64,000 nt of DNA. It comes from Chitinibacter sp046530675 (GTDB lineage Bacteria > Pseudomonadota > Gammaproteobacteria > Burkholderiales > Chitinibacteraceae). Positions 1 through 9,337 of this stretch are shown one piece after another; within the stretch, counting starts at the first letter, position 1; each line of letters opens with the position of its first letter. The notes below the pieces were generated by a model that did not search any database, was not told the origin of the DNA, and worked only from the letters and a program-made list of their open reading frames with translations. The stretch lies in NCBI RefSeq assembly GCF_046530675.1, contig NZ_CP172558.1, forward strand, positions 620,001-684,000, written 5' to 3'. The translations under genes were made by a program, and so were the position numbers.

Positions 1-981
1 GACAAAATAACGCGGCTTGGCTGGATCGAACGCAGCGTATTCGTCGTATTCGCCCGCTTGCCAGCCGTAGGCTTGCAGAAAGGCCTGAACACGCTCTTCG
101 CGCTCGTCTTCCGGGATCATGTCGACTTTATTGAGCACCAACCAACGTGGCTTGTTGTACAGCTCTTCGTCGTATTTGCGCAATTCTTCGACAATCGCGT
201 TCGCTTCAGCCACCGGATCAACTTCAGAATCAAATGGCGCCAAGTCAACGAGGTGCAACAAAATACCGGTACGCTGCAAATGCTTCAAAAAGCGATGACC
301 CAGACCAGCGCCGTCCGCCGCGCCTTCGATCAGACCCGGCACGTCGGCGATGACAAAGCTGCGGTTTTCGTCGATCCGCACCACGCCTAAATTGGGGTGC
401 AGCGTCGTAAACGGATAATCGGCGACTTTCGGTTTCGCAGCCGAAACAGCGCGAATAAAAGTCGATTTGCCAGCGTTCGGCATACCGAGCAGACCGACAT
501 CAGCCAGCACTTTCAATTCCAACTTCAATTCACGACGCTCGCCTTCAGCACCTGGCGTCGTTTGACGTGGCGCGCGATTAGTCGACGATTTGAAATGCAA
601 ATTACCAAAACCACCCTGGCCGCCTTTGGCAATCGGCAAACGCTCGCCATTTTTGGTCAGATCGGCCACCAGTTCACCGGTTTCAGCGTCGGTAATCGTC
701 GTGCCAATCGGCATGCGCAATTCGATATCATCGCCGCCCTTGCCGTAGCAATCGGCGCCACGACCACCTTCGCCGTCGCGCGCTTTGTATTTGCGCACAA
801 AGCGGTAATCAACCAATGTATTGATGTCTTCGTCGGCAATCGCCCACACCGTGCCGCCCTTGCCGCCATCGCCACCATCCGGGCCGCCGCGCGGAACAAA
901 TTTTTCGCGGCGCATACTGGCCGAGCCATTGCCGCCCTTGCCGCCGATTACTTCAATTTTTGCTTCATCAATAAACTTCAT
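1..981 (-). CDS. obgE: GTPase ObgE/CgtA (3' end outside window)
   Basis: Ribosome-associated Obg GTPase, linked in the family to late 50S assembly and the stringent response; cytoplasmic. Residues 1-158 form the glycine-rich Obg fold (GGKGGNG near 13-19, then GGPDGGDGGKGG near 32-43). The G domain follows, with the P-loop GMPNAGKST at about 166-174, then DVPG and an NKVD motif. The 327 codons visible are about 60 fewer than usual because the frame runs off position 1. The ATG at 981 follows a purine-rich GGAGAG ribosome site. It lies downstream of rplU-rpmA, a standard proteobacterial order, but a terminator at 1097-1128 suggests its own promoter. Confidence 0.97.
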   Translation of the reverse strand, partial: MKFIDEAKIEVIGGKGGNGSASMRREKFVPRGGPDGGDGGKGGTVWAIADEDINTLVDYRFVRKYKARDGEGGRGADCYGKGGDDIELRMPIGTTITDAETGELVADLTKNGERLPIAKGGQGGFGNLHFKSSTNRAPRQTTPGAEGERRELKLELKVLADVGLLGMPNAGKSTFIRAVSAAKPKVADYPFTTLHPNLGVVRIDENRSFVIADVPGLIEGAADGAGLGHRFLKHLQRTGILLHLVDLAPFDSEVDPVAEANAIVEELRKYDEELYNKPRWLVLNKVDMIPEDEREERVQAFLQAYGWQAGEYDEYAAFDPAKPRYFV

Positions 982-1096
982 AACTCTCTCCTACCGCACA
1001 GGGTATCGCCCCGCAAACCAAGGGATTTACCACATACAACCCCATACCAAGGCACGTATCTGGAAAATCACCTAGCCAGACTGCAAAACCCACAAA

Positions 1097-1128
1097 GAAA
1101 AAAAGCCCCATCACGTGGACAGGGCTTT
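1097..1128 (-). terminator. Rho-independent terminator after rpmA
   Basis: On the minus strand AAAGCCC and GGGCTTT are separated by a 12-nt loop and followed by a run of T. It sits between rpmA and obgE and separates the ribosomal protein pair from the GTPase gene. Confidence 0.8.
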
Positions 1129-1149
1129 CAAAGCAAACCGGAAAGAAGC

Positions 1150-1422
1150 TTAAGCTTCTTCGCCAGTGTAAGGCAGTACAGTGACAGTGCGACGCTTCAG
1201 AGCGCCTTTCACTGCGTATTGTACGTAGCCATCACATTTCGCGAACAGGGTGTGATCTTTGCCCATACCAACATTGTCACCAGCGTGGAATTCAGTACCA
1301 CGTTGACGAACAATGATAGAACCAGCAGGAATCAATTCACCACCGTAAACTTTGATACCCAAGCGTTTGGCTTCTGAATCGCGACCGTTACGCGAACTAC
1401 CACCAGCTTTCTTATGTGCCAT
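1150..1422 (-). CDS. rpmA: 50S ribosomal protein L27
   Basis: Large-subunit protein whose N-terminal tail reaches toward the peptidyl transferase centre. The 90-residue length is typical. The conserved start MAHKKAGGSSRNGRDS is present without the cleavable extension seen in Firmicutes, followed by the KRLGIKVYGGE core. It lies 15 nt after rplU, with which it is presumably co-transcribed, and is followed by a terminator hairpin. Confidence 0.98.
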   Translation of the reverse strand: MAHKKAGGSSRNGRDSEAKRLGIKVYGGELIPAGSIIVRQRGTEFHAGDNVGMGKDHTLFAKCDGYVQYAVKGALKRRTVTVLPYTGEEA

Positions 1423-1437
1423 GGTTCAGCTCCTTAA

Positions 1438-1749
1438 TTACTTAACGATTTCGTCAATGCGAATTTCAGTGTAGTTCTGGCGATGGCCAGCACGACGCAT
1501 GTAGTGTTTACGACGGCGCATTTTGAAAATGCGAACCTTCTCACCACGACCTTGAGAAATCACTGTAGCTTTGATGGAAGCGCCGGCAACCACTGGGGCA
1601 CCAATCACAACCGCATCACCGTCTGCCACCATCAATACTTCATTCAGTACGATTTGGCTGTCGATGTCTGCAGATATCTGTTCTACTTTAAGTTTTTCGC
1701 CGATAGCAACTTTGTACTGCTTGCCACCAGTTTTTACGACTGCATACAT
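1438..1749 (-). CDS. rplU: 50S ribosomal protein L21
   Basis: Large-subunit protein that binds 23S rRNA. It has 103 residues, the usual length. It begins MYAVVKTGGKQYKV and has the basic RRRKHYMRRAGHRQ block near 78-91 that is diagnostic of L21. An AGGAGC ribosome site precedes the ATG. First gene of rplU-rpmA and divergent from ispB, a pairing common in proteobacteria. A good sigma-70 promoter lies 80-110 nt upstream. Confidence 0.98.
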   Translation of the reverse strand: MYAVVKTGGKQYKVAIGEKLKVEQISADIDSQIVLNEVLMVADGDAVVIGAPVVAGASIKATVISQGRGEKVRIFKMRRRKHYMRRAGHRQNYTEIRIDEIVK

Positions 1750-1827
1750 AACAAGCTCCTAAGAGTTTGACCCAACGTGCCGCGGACTATTCACACCGGC
1801 ACGCCTCCCCGAAATCGGGAATCGAGC

Positions 1828-1856
1828 ATACTAATCGCTTGTCCGAATAAAGTCAA
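1828..1856 (-). promoter_or_regulatory. Predicted sigma-70 promoter for rplU-rpmA
   Basis: On the minus strand TTGACT (complement of 1851-1856) and TAGTAT (complement of 1828-1833) are separated by 17 nt. Transcription would start near 1821, leaving a leader of about 70 nt before rplU. Confidence 0.5.
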
Positions 1857-1915
1857 TGACTTACCTACACCACACCGCAAACCACCGGGCAATTCGGGCG
1901 TAAAAGCCGGTTTTC

Positions 1916-1924
1916 TGCTAAGAT
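1916..1924 (+). promoter_or_regulatory. Possible extended -10 promoter for ispB
   Basis: An extended -10 element, TGCTAAGAT, lies about 75 nt before the ispB start. No good -35 element is placed 17 nt upstream, so the call rests on the extended -10 alone. Confidence 0.3.
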
Positions 1925-1995
1925 CACGCGAATTCTCAATTTCACAGTCCGGCCGCGTATTCGCGCGACCGACTCTGTCCCAAAGGGTACCCAGC

Positions 1996-2964
1996 GTGTC
2001 GATGCAGTTTGTAAAGTCGGTAATCGATGCCGACATGGCCATCATGGACGGTGTCATTCGTGAGCGACTTTATTCTGACGTAGTACTTGTTCGTCAGGTG
2101 GCCGAATATATTGTCAGCTCGGGCGGCAAACGTTTGCGCCCAATGATCACCCTGCTCTCAGCACAGGCACTCGGCTACGAGGGAGCGCATCATCACGAGC
2201 TCGCTGCGGTCATTGAGTTCATTCATACCGCAACCCTGCTACACGATGATGTGGTTGACGAATCAAGCCTGCGCCGCGGCCGCGATACCGCCAATGCACT
2301 TTTTGGCAACGCAGCCAGCGTTTTGGTCGGCGATTTTCTGTACAGCCGCGCCTTCCAGATGATGGTCAATTGCGGCTCGATGCGCATCATGGAAGTCTTG
2401 GCCGATGCCACCAATGTCATCGCCGAAGGCGAAGTTTTGCAGCTAATGAATATCGGCAATATCGACATTGACGAAGCCGAGTACCTCAAAGTCATTCGCT
2501 ACAAAACCGCCAAATTGTTTGAAGCTGCAGCACGACTGGGCGCCATCCTGACCCATAGCGACGCCAACACCGAAGAGGCCTTGTCACGCTATGGCATGCA
2601 TCTGGGCACCGCATTCCAGATCATTGATGACGTGCTTGACTACTCAGGCAAACAAGAGGAAATCGGCAAATCGCTCGGCGACGATCTGGCCGAAGGCAAG
2701 CCAACGCTACCGCTGATTTACATCATGAAACACGGCCAAGCCGATGCTGCCGCCATCGTCAAAGACGCACTCGAACATGCCAAACGTGAGCATTTCGATG
2801 CCGTGCTGGCTGCCGTACAACAATCCGGCGCCCTGCACTACGCCCGGGAAGTCGCCACAAAAGAAGCCCTACTCGCCAAAGACTGCTTAAAAAATCTGCC
2901 ACGCAATCCATGCACCGAAGCGCTGGACGCACTGGCCAGACTCGCCATCGACCGAAACAGCTAA
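1996..2964 (+). CDS. ispB: Octaprenyl diphosphate synthase
   Basis: Long-chain trans-prenyltransferase that adds isopentenyl units to farnesyl diphosphate to make the ubiquinone side chain. The first aspartate-rich motif DDVVD is at about 82-86 and the second, DDVLD, at about 209-213 (numbered from the ATG at 2002). GGKRLRP and the GDFLYSRAFQ helix are also present. About 320 residues match IspB. AAAGGG at 1982-1987 is 8 nt from a GTG at 1996 and 14 nt from the ATG at 2002, so I prefer the GTG; the frame is open further upstream but without homology. Chain length is inferred from overall similarity to IspB. A bidirectional terminator follows. Confidence 0.94.
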   Translation: MSMQFVKSVIDADMAIMDGVIRERLYSDVVLVRQVAEYIVSSGGKRLRPMITLLSAQALGYEGAHHHELAAVIEFIHTATLLHDDVVDESSLRRGRDTANALFGNAASVLVGDFLYSRAFQMMVNCGSMRIMEVLADATNVIAEGEVLQLMNIGNIDIDEAEYLKVIRYKTAKLFEAAARLGAILTHSDANTEEALSRYGMHLGTAFQIIDDVLDYSGKQEEIGKSLGDDLAEGKPTLPLIYIMKHGQADAAAIVKDALEHAKREHFDAVLAAVQQSGALHYAREVATKEALLAKDCLKNLPRNPCTEALDALARLAIDRNS

Positions 2965-2979
2965 AATACCTGCAAGCCA

Positions 2980-3020
2980 ATAAAAAACCCCGCCCTTTTG
3001 CAAAGGCGGGGTTTTTTATT
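2980..3020. terminator. Bidirectional terminator between ispB and rplS
   Basis: AAAACCCCGCC and GGCGGGGTTTT flank a short loop, with A and T runs on either side. It can end transcripts arriving from ispB (+) and from rpsP-rimM-trmD-rplS (-). Confidence 0.92.
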
Positions 3021-3038
3021 GCTTCAATTACCGGGCAA

Positions 3039-3419
3039 TCAAGCAGCAGGAGCAGCCACTTTGCGCGCTGGCAATTTTTCCTTGATACGTGCAGATTTAC
3101 CTGAACGATCACGGAGGTAGTACAGTTTAGCGCGACGAACGTCACCACGGCGTTTAACTTCAACCGAAGCCACCAGTGGAGAGTAAGTCTGGAATGTACG
3201 CTCAACGCCAGTACCAGAAGAAATTTTGCGAACGATGAAGTTGCTGTTCAGACCGCGGTTACGCTTAGCGATTACTACACCTTCGTAAGCCTGCAGACGT
3301 TCACGGTTACCCTCTTTTACTTTTACCGATACGACAACAGTGTCGCCTGGCGCAAATTCTGGCAGGGTTTTACCCAAACGGGCGATTTCTTCTTGCTCGA
3401 GTTGTTGAATCAAGTTCAT
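3039..3419 (-). CDS. rplS: 50S ribosomal protein L19
   Basis: Large-subunit protein at the 30S-50S interface. The start is placed at MNLIQQLEQEEIARLG, giving 126 residues; upstream in-frame codons have no homology. The FAPGDTVVV segment, the GVVIAKRNRGLNS block and the RRGDVRRAKLYYLR segment are all typical of L19. Last gene of the rpsP-rimM-trmD-rplS operon, which has the same order as in E. coli. A short Ala/Pro-rich tail follows the core. Confidence 0.97.
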   Translation of the reverse strand: MNLIQQLEQEEIARLGKTLPEFAPGDTVVVSVKVKEGNRERLQAYEGVVIAKRNRGLNSNFIVRKISSGTGVERTFQTYSPLVASVEVKRRGDVRRAKLYYLRDRSGKSARIKEKLPARKVAAPAA

Positions 3420-3457
3420 TTTAATGCTCCATATGAGACTTGTACCTTCTGCCGCAA

Positions 3458-4249
3458 TCACTCTTGCGGTGGCGCCGAATACTCAGTTTTAAATTCGGCC
3501 AGAAGACGAGTCTCTTCTTTAGATAACTGGCGATTTTCCAGCAAATCCGGACGGCGCACCCAAGTGCGGCCGAGCGATTGCTTCAAACGCCAGCGCCTTA
3601 TTGCGGCATGGTTACCCGAAAGTAAAACCTCAGGCACAACCATATCGCGATAAACTTCGGGACGGGTGTAATGCGGACAATCCAGCAACCCATCCACAAA
3701 TGAATCTTCCACCGCACTAGCCGCAGTATTTAATACCCCCGGCAACAGACGGGACACGGCGTCGATCACGATCATCGCCGGCAATTCGCCACCCGACAAC
3801 ACATAATCACCCACCGAGATTTCTTCGTCGACGTGCGATTGCAATACCCGCTCGTCAACCCCCTCATAACGCCCACACAACAAAATCAAAGCTGGCTTTT
3901 TCGCCAACTCGGTGACCTTCTGATGCGTTAACGGCGCCCCCTGAGGGGATAAATACACCGTATACGGCTGCAAGCCGGACGCTAATTGGCGTTGCTTACT
4001 ATACCCAAGGGCAGCATCCAGCGGCGCCGGCAACATCACCATCCCCGGACCACCGCCGAACGGCCTATCATCAACACGATGATAATTGTCGCTCGTGAAG
4101 TCACGCGGATTGCAGGTTTCCACCCCGATCAAGCCCAGCTCCACCGCCCGACGCGTGACGCCGTACGCAGTGATGGCGCCAAACATCTCGGGAAACAGAG
4201 TCACCACATCAAACTGCATACCACGCCGTGGTTTTTCTAACTCAGACAT
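3458..4249 (-). CDS. trmD: tRNA (guanine-N1-)-methyltransferase
   Basis: SPOUT-class enzyme that uses S-adenosylmethionine to make m1G37 in tRNAs reading CNN or CGG codons, which prevents +1 frameshifting. Motifs seen are FDVVTLFPEMF near 13-23, DDRPFGGGPGM near 60-70, the trefoil-knot cofactor loops LCGRYEG (124-130) and GDYVLSGGE (147-155), and LDCPHYTRP with the catalytic Asp near 190. The ATG at 4249 gives 263 residues; the ATG at 4219 (MQFDVV) would match the usual family start better, and neither has a strong ribosome site. It lies 15 nt after rimM. Confidence 0.96.
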   Translation of the reverse strand: MSELEKPRRGMQFDVVTLFPEMFGAITAYGVTRRAVELGLIGVETCNPRDFTSDNYHRVDDRPFGGGPGMVMLPAPLDAALGYSKQRQLASGLQPYTVYLSPQGAPLTHQKVTELAKKPALILLCGRYEGVDERVLQSHVDEEISVGDYVLSGGELPAMIVIDAVSRLLPGVLNTAASAVEDSFVDGLLDCPHYTRPEVYRDMVVPEVLLSGNHAAIRRWRLKQSLGRTWVRRPDLLENRQLSKEETRLLAEFKTEYSAPPQE

Positions 4250-4264
4250 TGAATACGGCCCGGA

Positions 4265-4813
4265 TTAAAAATCCAGCCCCCAATCCACGCGCATTTCACG
4301 CGCTTCAAGATCAACATCCAGTACGACGTGCGCCACAAAAGGCACCAAACGCTCTTCATCACCGTCTTTAACGACAATCACATCGTTAGCGCCAGTTTCG
4401 AACAGCTTATCAATAACACCAAGGCGTTCACCCTGCGTATTCACTACCGCCAGACCGATCAAATCAGCCCAGTAGTATTCACCCTCTTCCGGCTCAGGCA
4501 TTTCGCTACGCGGCACCGCGATCTCGCAACCCTTTAAAGCAAAGGCAGCATCCCGATCGTTAACCCCTTGCAGCTTGGCACCCAGCTTTTTCGGCTGAAC
4601 ATGTGCATCCGCAAGCTGATACAACTTCCACTGGCCATTTTTACCCAACCACCATGTTTTGTAGTCAAGCAAACTGTCAGCGTACTGCGTATCAGCAATC
4701 AAACTCACCCAACCCTGAATACCAAAAGCCCCGCTAATGTAACCCATGACCACCAGATCTTCTGGCACGGCACTCTGAGCGTCCACTGACGAGGCTTTAA
4801 GATTTTTCACCAC
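4265..4813 (-). CDS. rimM: Ribosome maturation factor RimM
   Basis: 16S rRNA processing factor that binds S19 during 30S head assembly. The N-terminal beta-barrel carries VVMGYISGAFGIQGWV near 21-36. The C-terminal PRC-barrel carries GEYYWADLIGLAV and ANDVIVVKDGDEERLVPF. The length of 182 is near the family norm with a slightly long N terminus. It lies 7 nt after rpsP and upstream of trmD. Confidence 0.96.
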   Translation of the reverse strand: MVKNLKASSVDAQSAVPEDLVVMGYISGAFGIQGWVSLIADTQYADSLLDYKTWWLGKNGQWKLYQLADAHVQPKKLGAKLQGVNDRDAAFALKGCEIAVPRSEMPEPEEGEYYWADLIGLAVVNTQGERLGVIDKLFETGANDVIVVKDGDEERLVPFVAHVVLDVDLEAREMRVDWGLDF

Positions 4814-4820
4814 GGAAAAA

Positions 4821-5066
4821 TTAGGCCGCTTTTTGCTGTTTGATCAAACGAGCTACGGTATCAGAAGGCTGCGCACCAACACCCAACCAGTAGTTCAGAC
4901 GATCAGCAACAAAACGCAACTCTTCAGCAGCGCCTGCAGCTTGTGGATTGTAGAAGCCAACGCGCTCGATGAAACGACCATCGCGGCGGTTGCGAGAATC
5001 AGTCACTACAACGTTGTAGAACGGGCGATCTTTTGAGCCACCGCGAGCAAGACGAATCACGACCAT
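4821..5066 (-). CDS. rpsP: 30S ribosomal protein S16
   Basis: Small-subunit assembly protein. The start is set at MVVIRLARGGSKDRPFYNVV, giving 81 residues as expected; the open frame extends 13 codons further upstream without similarity. The DSRNRRDGRFIERVGFYNP block is typical of S16. First gene of the four-gene trmD operon. The upstream AT-rich region has no unambiguous promoter by eye and only a weak ribosome site. Confidence 0.97.
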   Translation of the reverse strand: MVVIRLARGGSKDRPFYNVVVTDSRNRRDGRFIERVGFYNPQAAGAAEELRFVADRLNYWLGVGAQPSDTVARLIKQQKAA

Positions 5067-5165
5067 AATAAAACCCAATATTGGTAAATAAAAATAAGCT
5101 CGCAATCATGCCAGAATTTAATAGCAGCCGCAAGACCAAATACAAAACCATTGAACGAACGGCGA

Positions 5166-6509
5166 TTACATGCCCGGCATTAAGCCCTTGAGCCCGCGCA
5201 TCATTTTCATCATGCCGCCACCAGCAAACTGCTTCATCATTTTCTGTGTTTGCTCAAACTGTTTGAGCAGACGATTCACTTCCTGCACCGACACTCCGGC
5301 ACCCGCAGCAATCCGACGCTTACGACTCGCCTTGAGCAACTCAGGCTTGCGGCGCTCCAATGGCGTCATCGAATTGATAATTCCTTCAATCCGCGTTACC
5401 GCCTTATCCGTCACCTGGCTATCGGCCATCGCACTCAATTGCCCCGGCAGCTTATCCATCAACGCCGCCATGCCCCCCATTTTTTTCATTTGCTGTATCT
5501 GGGTTTTAAAGTCTTCCAGATCAAATCCTTTGCCAGATTTGACCTTTTTCATCATCTTGAGCGCTTCGGCCTCATCAACCGAATTTTGCACATCCTCAAT
5601 CAGCGACAGAACATCGCCCATCCCGAGCACACGACTCGCCATCCGATCCGGATGGAATGGCTCCAAGCCAGTCAATTTCTCGCCAGTACCCAAGAACTTA
5701 ATCGGCTTACCCGTAATATGCCGCACTGACAGCGCCGCACCGCCGCGCGAATCGCCATCCATCTTGGTCAATACCACACCAGTGAGCGGCAAAGCTTCGT
5801 TAAAGGCCTGTGCGGTATTCACCGCATCCTGCCCCTGCATCGCATCGACCACAAACAGCGTCTCAACAGGCTTTACCGAGGCATGCAGAGACTTGATCTC
5901 CTGCATCATCGCCTCATCGATCGCCAGACGACCTGCAGTATCAACAATCAGCACATCAAAGAAGTGCCGCTTGGCGTGATCAATCGCCGCGTTGGCAATA
6001 TCAACCGGCTTTTGCGTTACATCAGATGGATACCACTCAACTTGCAACTGCCCAGCTAGGGTTTTGAGCTGCTCAATCGCAGCCGGCCGATAGACGTCGG
6101 TCGACACCAGCAACACTTTTTTCTTTTGCGTTTCTTTCAGCAGTTTGGCCAACTTACCCGAGGTCGTGGTCTTACCAGCACCTTGCAAACCCGCCATCAA
6201 AATCACAGCGGGGGGTTGCGCCGCCAGATTCAATGCATCGTTTTGCGCGCCCATCAGCTTGGTCAGCTCTTCATAGACCACGCCAATAACCGCCTGACCC
6301 GGCGTCAAACTACCAACAACCTCTTTACCTTCCGCCCGTACTTTCACATCGGCAATAAATTGCTTCACCGCCGGCAAAGCCACGTCAGCCTCAAGCAAAG
6401 CCATGCGCACTTCACGTAGCGCGTCCTTAATATTGTCCTCAGTGAGTCGCGAATGGCCGCGTAAAGTTTTTACTACACCACCGAGGCGGCCAGACAAGTT
6501 TTCAAACAT
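5166..6509 (-). CDS. ffh: Signal recognition particle protein Ffh
   Basis: GTPase of the bacterial SRP. It binds 4.5S RNA and signal sequences and, with FtsY, delivers nascent membrane proteins to SecYEG. N domain at 1-95. The G domain has G1 GLQGAGKTT (107-115), STDVYRPAA, DTAGR (190-194) and TKMDGDSRGG. The methionine-rich M domain ends in MMKQFAGGGMMKMMRGLKGLMPGM-type sequence. 447 residues is a standard length. Divergent from the CcsA-like gene at 6591, a neighbourhood shared by many proteobacteria. Confidence 0.98.
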   Translation of the reverse strand: MFENLSGRLGGVVKTLRGHSRLTEDNIKDALREVRMALLEADVALPAVKQFIADVKVRAEGKEVVGSLTPGQAVIGVVYEELTKLMGAQNDALNLAAQPPAVILMAGLQGAGKTTTSGKLAKLLKETQKKKVLLVSTDVYRPAAIEQLKTLAGQLQVEWYPSDVTQKPVDIANAAIDHAKRHFFDVLIVDTAGRLAIDEAMMQEIKSLHASVKPVETLFVVDAMQGQDAVNTAQAFNEALPLTGVVLTKMDGDSRGGAALSVRHITGKPIKFLGTGEKLTGLEPFHPDRMASRVLGMGDVLSLIEDVQNSVDEAEALKMMKKVKSGKGFDLEDFKTQIQQMKKMGGMAALMDKLPGQLSAMADSQVTDKAVTRIEGIINSMTPLERRKPELLKASRKRRIAAGAGVSVQEVNRLLKQFEQTQKMMKQFAGGGMMKMMRGLKGLMPGM

Positions 6510-6590
6510 GCAACGTTTCCTTAAACGACAGATGCCGCGACGACATCCACTCTGTTAGACTTAATTACTTTCCATTTTACCTCAATTGCC

Positions 6591-7397
6591 GTGCTGACTT
6601 TGCTTGCATCTATCTCTTTGCTGATTTACCTGCTATTAGGCTGGCATTTTTACAAAGTTCGCCTTGCGAACCAGCACATCCTGCCAGAATGGCTCACTCA
6701 CATCCTGTTGGCCATCGGCATCTTGCTGCATGCAAGCTCACAGACGCAAAGCATTTTGCACTCGCCCCCTTTTTTTGGCGCATCAGAAGCGCTATCACTC
6801 ACAGCATGGCTTGCACTCGCCATTTATGGCATAGGTCAACTTAGATTGCGACTCGACGGCATTGAACTCCCTTTGTTTATTTTTGCCTCCGCCTTCACGG
6901 CACTGGCCATTGCCCTGCCACAAGGCCACGCCATTACCTACGCCCAAACAGGATTATCACGCGGGCACTTTCTGCTGGCTATGCTTGCACAAAGTGCACT
7001 ATTTATTGCAGCAGGTATCGCAGTTTTAATGCGAATGACCGATAGCACGCTACACCACCACGCAAAAAAATTATTGCTCGGCAACTTACCGCCGCTACTT
7101 ACGCTAGAGCGACTATTGTTTAGCACGATCGCCTGCGGATTTATTCTGCTTACGCTGGCGCTGATCGCAGGAGCCACACTCAACTTTCAAACCTATGGCA
7201 GCATCGCCCAATTTTCACACAAAACCGTGCTTGCCCTTGCTTCATGGGCATTGTTTGCAAGCTTGCTACTAGGACATCAAATCCGCGGCTGGAGAGGCCG
7301 TTTCGCAGCAAACTGGACACTAATTGCCTTTGCAGTGTTATTTCTTGGTTACATTGGCTCACGTATTGCACTAGAAGCAATATTTAACAAGGCCTAA
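6591..7397 (+). CDS. CcsA/YpjD-type integral membrane protein
   Basis: Inner-membrane protein of 268 residues with about eight hydrophobic segments, matching the cytochrome c assembly (CcsA/CcmC/HemX-like) family often called YpjD and often found beside ffh. The first helix begins at residue 2, and histidines such as those in LLLGHQIRGW lie near membrane boundaries. I do not see the tryptophan-rich WWD haem-handling loop of true CcsA/CcmC, so a role in cytochrome c maturation is not established. The start is GTG at 6591 with only a weak ribosome site. Confidence 0.8.
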   Translation: MLTLLASISLLIYLLLGWHFYKVRLANQHILPEWLTHILLAIGILLHASSQTQSILHSPPFFGASEALSLTAWLALAIYGIGQLRLRLDGIELPLFIFASAFTALAIALPQGHAITYAQTGLSRGHFLLAMLAQSALFIAAGIAVLMRMTDSTLHHHAKKLLLGNLPPLLTLERLLFSTIACGFILLTLALIAGATLNFQTYGSIAQFSHKTVLALASWALFASLLLGHQIRGWRGRFAANWTLIAFAVLFLGYIGSRIALEAIFNKA

Positions 7398-7617
7398 ACA
7401 AACATACCCCCAGATAATAAAGCGACGGCATCCATCAATAACCACGACAAACAAAAACTTGTAAGCAACAATCGGCCACTGATCACCACGCAGTTGCCAC
7501 GATTTTGGCAAGCATCTGCTAGACTGAACAAAATATATAACTGATAAATACCTATAAACAATAAATACAAATGGTATTACTTACAGTCAAATACCCCATT
7601 GGAGTGATTTTTTTGCC

Positions 7618-9324
7618 ATGAGCACCCCGCAAATTTCCGGCCTTGCCCGCTTACTGGTTCAGCATGGCCGACTGAGCGAGTCTGATGCTGAAGCACTGCA
7701 CCTAGCAGCCAATAGCAATAAAACCACATTTATTGAGCAATTGACTCAAAGCAAGAAATTATCACCGCGCGAAGTCGCAGAATTCTCTGCTCAGACTTTC
7801 GGTTATCCTTTGCTCGACCTAGATCAAATTGATTCCAATTATCTTCCGCAAAACGTCCTCGACAATAACGTCATGCGACTGCAACGCCTAGTGCCGCTTT
7901 TCAAGCGAGGCACCAAGCTATTTATCGGACTATCCGACATCACCAACCTGGAAGCCGTAGAAAAAGTCCGTTTTCAGACCAACTCACAAGTAGAACCAAT
8001 TATTGTCGAAGACAATAAGCTCGTTATTCTACTCAATAAAACAATTGAGGCATCTGGCGCCAACCTCAAAGAGATGGTGATCGACGAGGCAGATCTGGCA
8101 CTTGAGGGTGGAGAAACCGAACCCACAGCCGCCGAAACGCAAATGGGACAAGATATTGATGACGCCCCTGTCGTTAAATACCTGCAAAAAACGCTAATGG
8201 ATGCAATCAACGGCGGAGCTTCGGATATTCACTTCGAGCCCTACGAAAAGTTTTATCGCATTCGCTACCGAATCGACGGCGTTTTGCGCGAAATTGCGCA
8301 ACCCCCTCTGGCCATCAAGGAAAAAATTTCATCGCGCATTAAGGTGATCTCCAAGCTGGATATTTCCGAAAAGCGCGTACCGCAAGACGGCCGCATGAAA
8401 CTGGTTTTATCCAAATCAAGGGCAATTGACTTCCGGGTCTCTACCCTGCCAACGATGCATGGTGAAAAAATTGTCATGCGGATTTTGGATCCATCCTCAG
8501 CCACGCTAGGTATTGACGCACTCGGTTACGACCCCGATCAGAAAGCCATCATTCTCGATGCTATCCAGCGCCCCTATGGTATGGTTCTGGTTACCGGCCC
8601 AACCGGCTCGGGTAAAACGGTATCGCTTTACACCTGCCTCAACCTACTTAACAAACCGGACATCAATATCTCGACTGCAGAGGATCCTTGCGAAATCAAC
8701 TTGCCGGGGATCAATCAAGTCAATGTAAACGACAAGGCAGGCCTCACCTTTTCGGCGGCACTTAAAGCCTTTCTGCGCCAAGACCCTGACATCATCATGG
8801 TTGGTGAGATTCGTGATCTGGAAACGGCAGATATCGCGATCAAAGCAGCTCAGACTGGCCATATGGTATTTTCAACACTGCACACCAATGATGCCCCCAC
8901 GACATTGACCCGGATGCTCAATATGGGCATTCAGCCTTTTAACATTGCATCATCCGTTATTTTAATTACCGCACAACGGCTAGCTCGACGCTTATGCAGC
9001 TGCAAAAAACATGTTGATATTCCGGCACAAGCCCTGCTCGACGCTGGCTTTTCTCAGGAAGAGCTGGACGGGAGCTGGGAGCCTTACGGTCCGGTAGGGT
9101 GCGAGCTCTGCAAAAACTCCGGCTACAAAGGCCGGGTCGGTATTTATCAGGTCATGCCCATTACCGACGACATCAACCGTCTTATCATGAATCATGGCAA
9201 TGCAATCGACATTGCCGATCAAGCTCGTAAAGAAGGTGTACTTAGCTTGCGCGAAGCCGGATTACGAAAAGTAAAACAAGGATTGACCTCGCTTGAAGAA
9301 ATCATGGCGGTCACAAACATCTAG
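7618..9324 (+). CDS. pilB: Type IV pilus extension ATPase PilB
   Basis: Cytoplasmic hexameric ATPase that powers pilus extension. The N-terminal MshEN-like domain (about 1-150) is followed by the secretion ATPase core with Walker A GPTGSGKT (327-334), the Asp box, Walker B DIIMVGE (391-397) and the His box in STLHTND. A zinc-binding tetracysteine is formed by C460, C462, C495 and C498. 568 residues is typical. It heads pilB-pilC-pilD. No pilA is nearby. The 220-nt upstream region has an imperfect -24/-12-like element near 7506-7520 that I do not accept as a promoter. Confidence 0.97.
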   Translation: MSTPQISGLARLLVQHGRLSESDAEALHLAANSNKTTFIEQLTQSKKLSPREVAEFSAQTFGYPLLDLDQIDSNYLPQNVLDNNVMRLQRLVPLFKRGTKLFIGLSDITNLEAVEKVRFQTNSQVEPIIVEDNKLVILLNKTIEASGANLKEMVIDEADLALEGGETEPTAAETQMGQDIDDAPVVKYLQKTLMDAINGGASDIHFEPYEKFYRIRYRIDGVLREIAQPPLAIKEKISSRIKVISKLDISEKRVPQDGRMKLVLSKSRAIDFRVSTLPTMHGEKIVMRILDPSSATLGIDALGYDPDQKAIILDAIQRPYGMVLVTGPTGSGKTVSLYTCLNLLNKPDINISTAEDPCEINLPGINQVNVNDKAGLTFSAALKAFLRQDPDIIMVGEIRDLETADIAIKAAQTGHMVFSTLHTNDAPTTLTRMLNMGIQPFNIASSVILITAQRLARRLCSCKKHVDIPAQALLDAGFSQEELDGSWEPYGPVGCELCKNSGYKGRVGIYQVMPITDDINRLIMNHGNAIDIADQARKEGVLSLREAGLRKVKQGLTSLEEIMAVTNI

Positions 9325-9337
9325 GAAGGGGTAAAGC

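Noticed and set aside
397..1377. Long plus-strand open frame of 326 codons
   Set aside because: It lies antisense to obgE and rpmA and has no family pattern; it is a shadow of conserved coding on the other strand.
7506..7520. Sigma-54-like element TGGCAAGCATCTGCT upstream of pilB
   Set aside because: The GG and GC dinucleotides are 9 nt apart instead of 10 and the -12 part is poor, so the match is not convincing.
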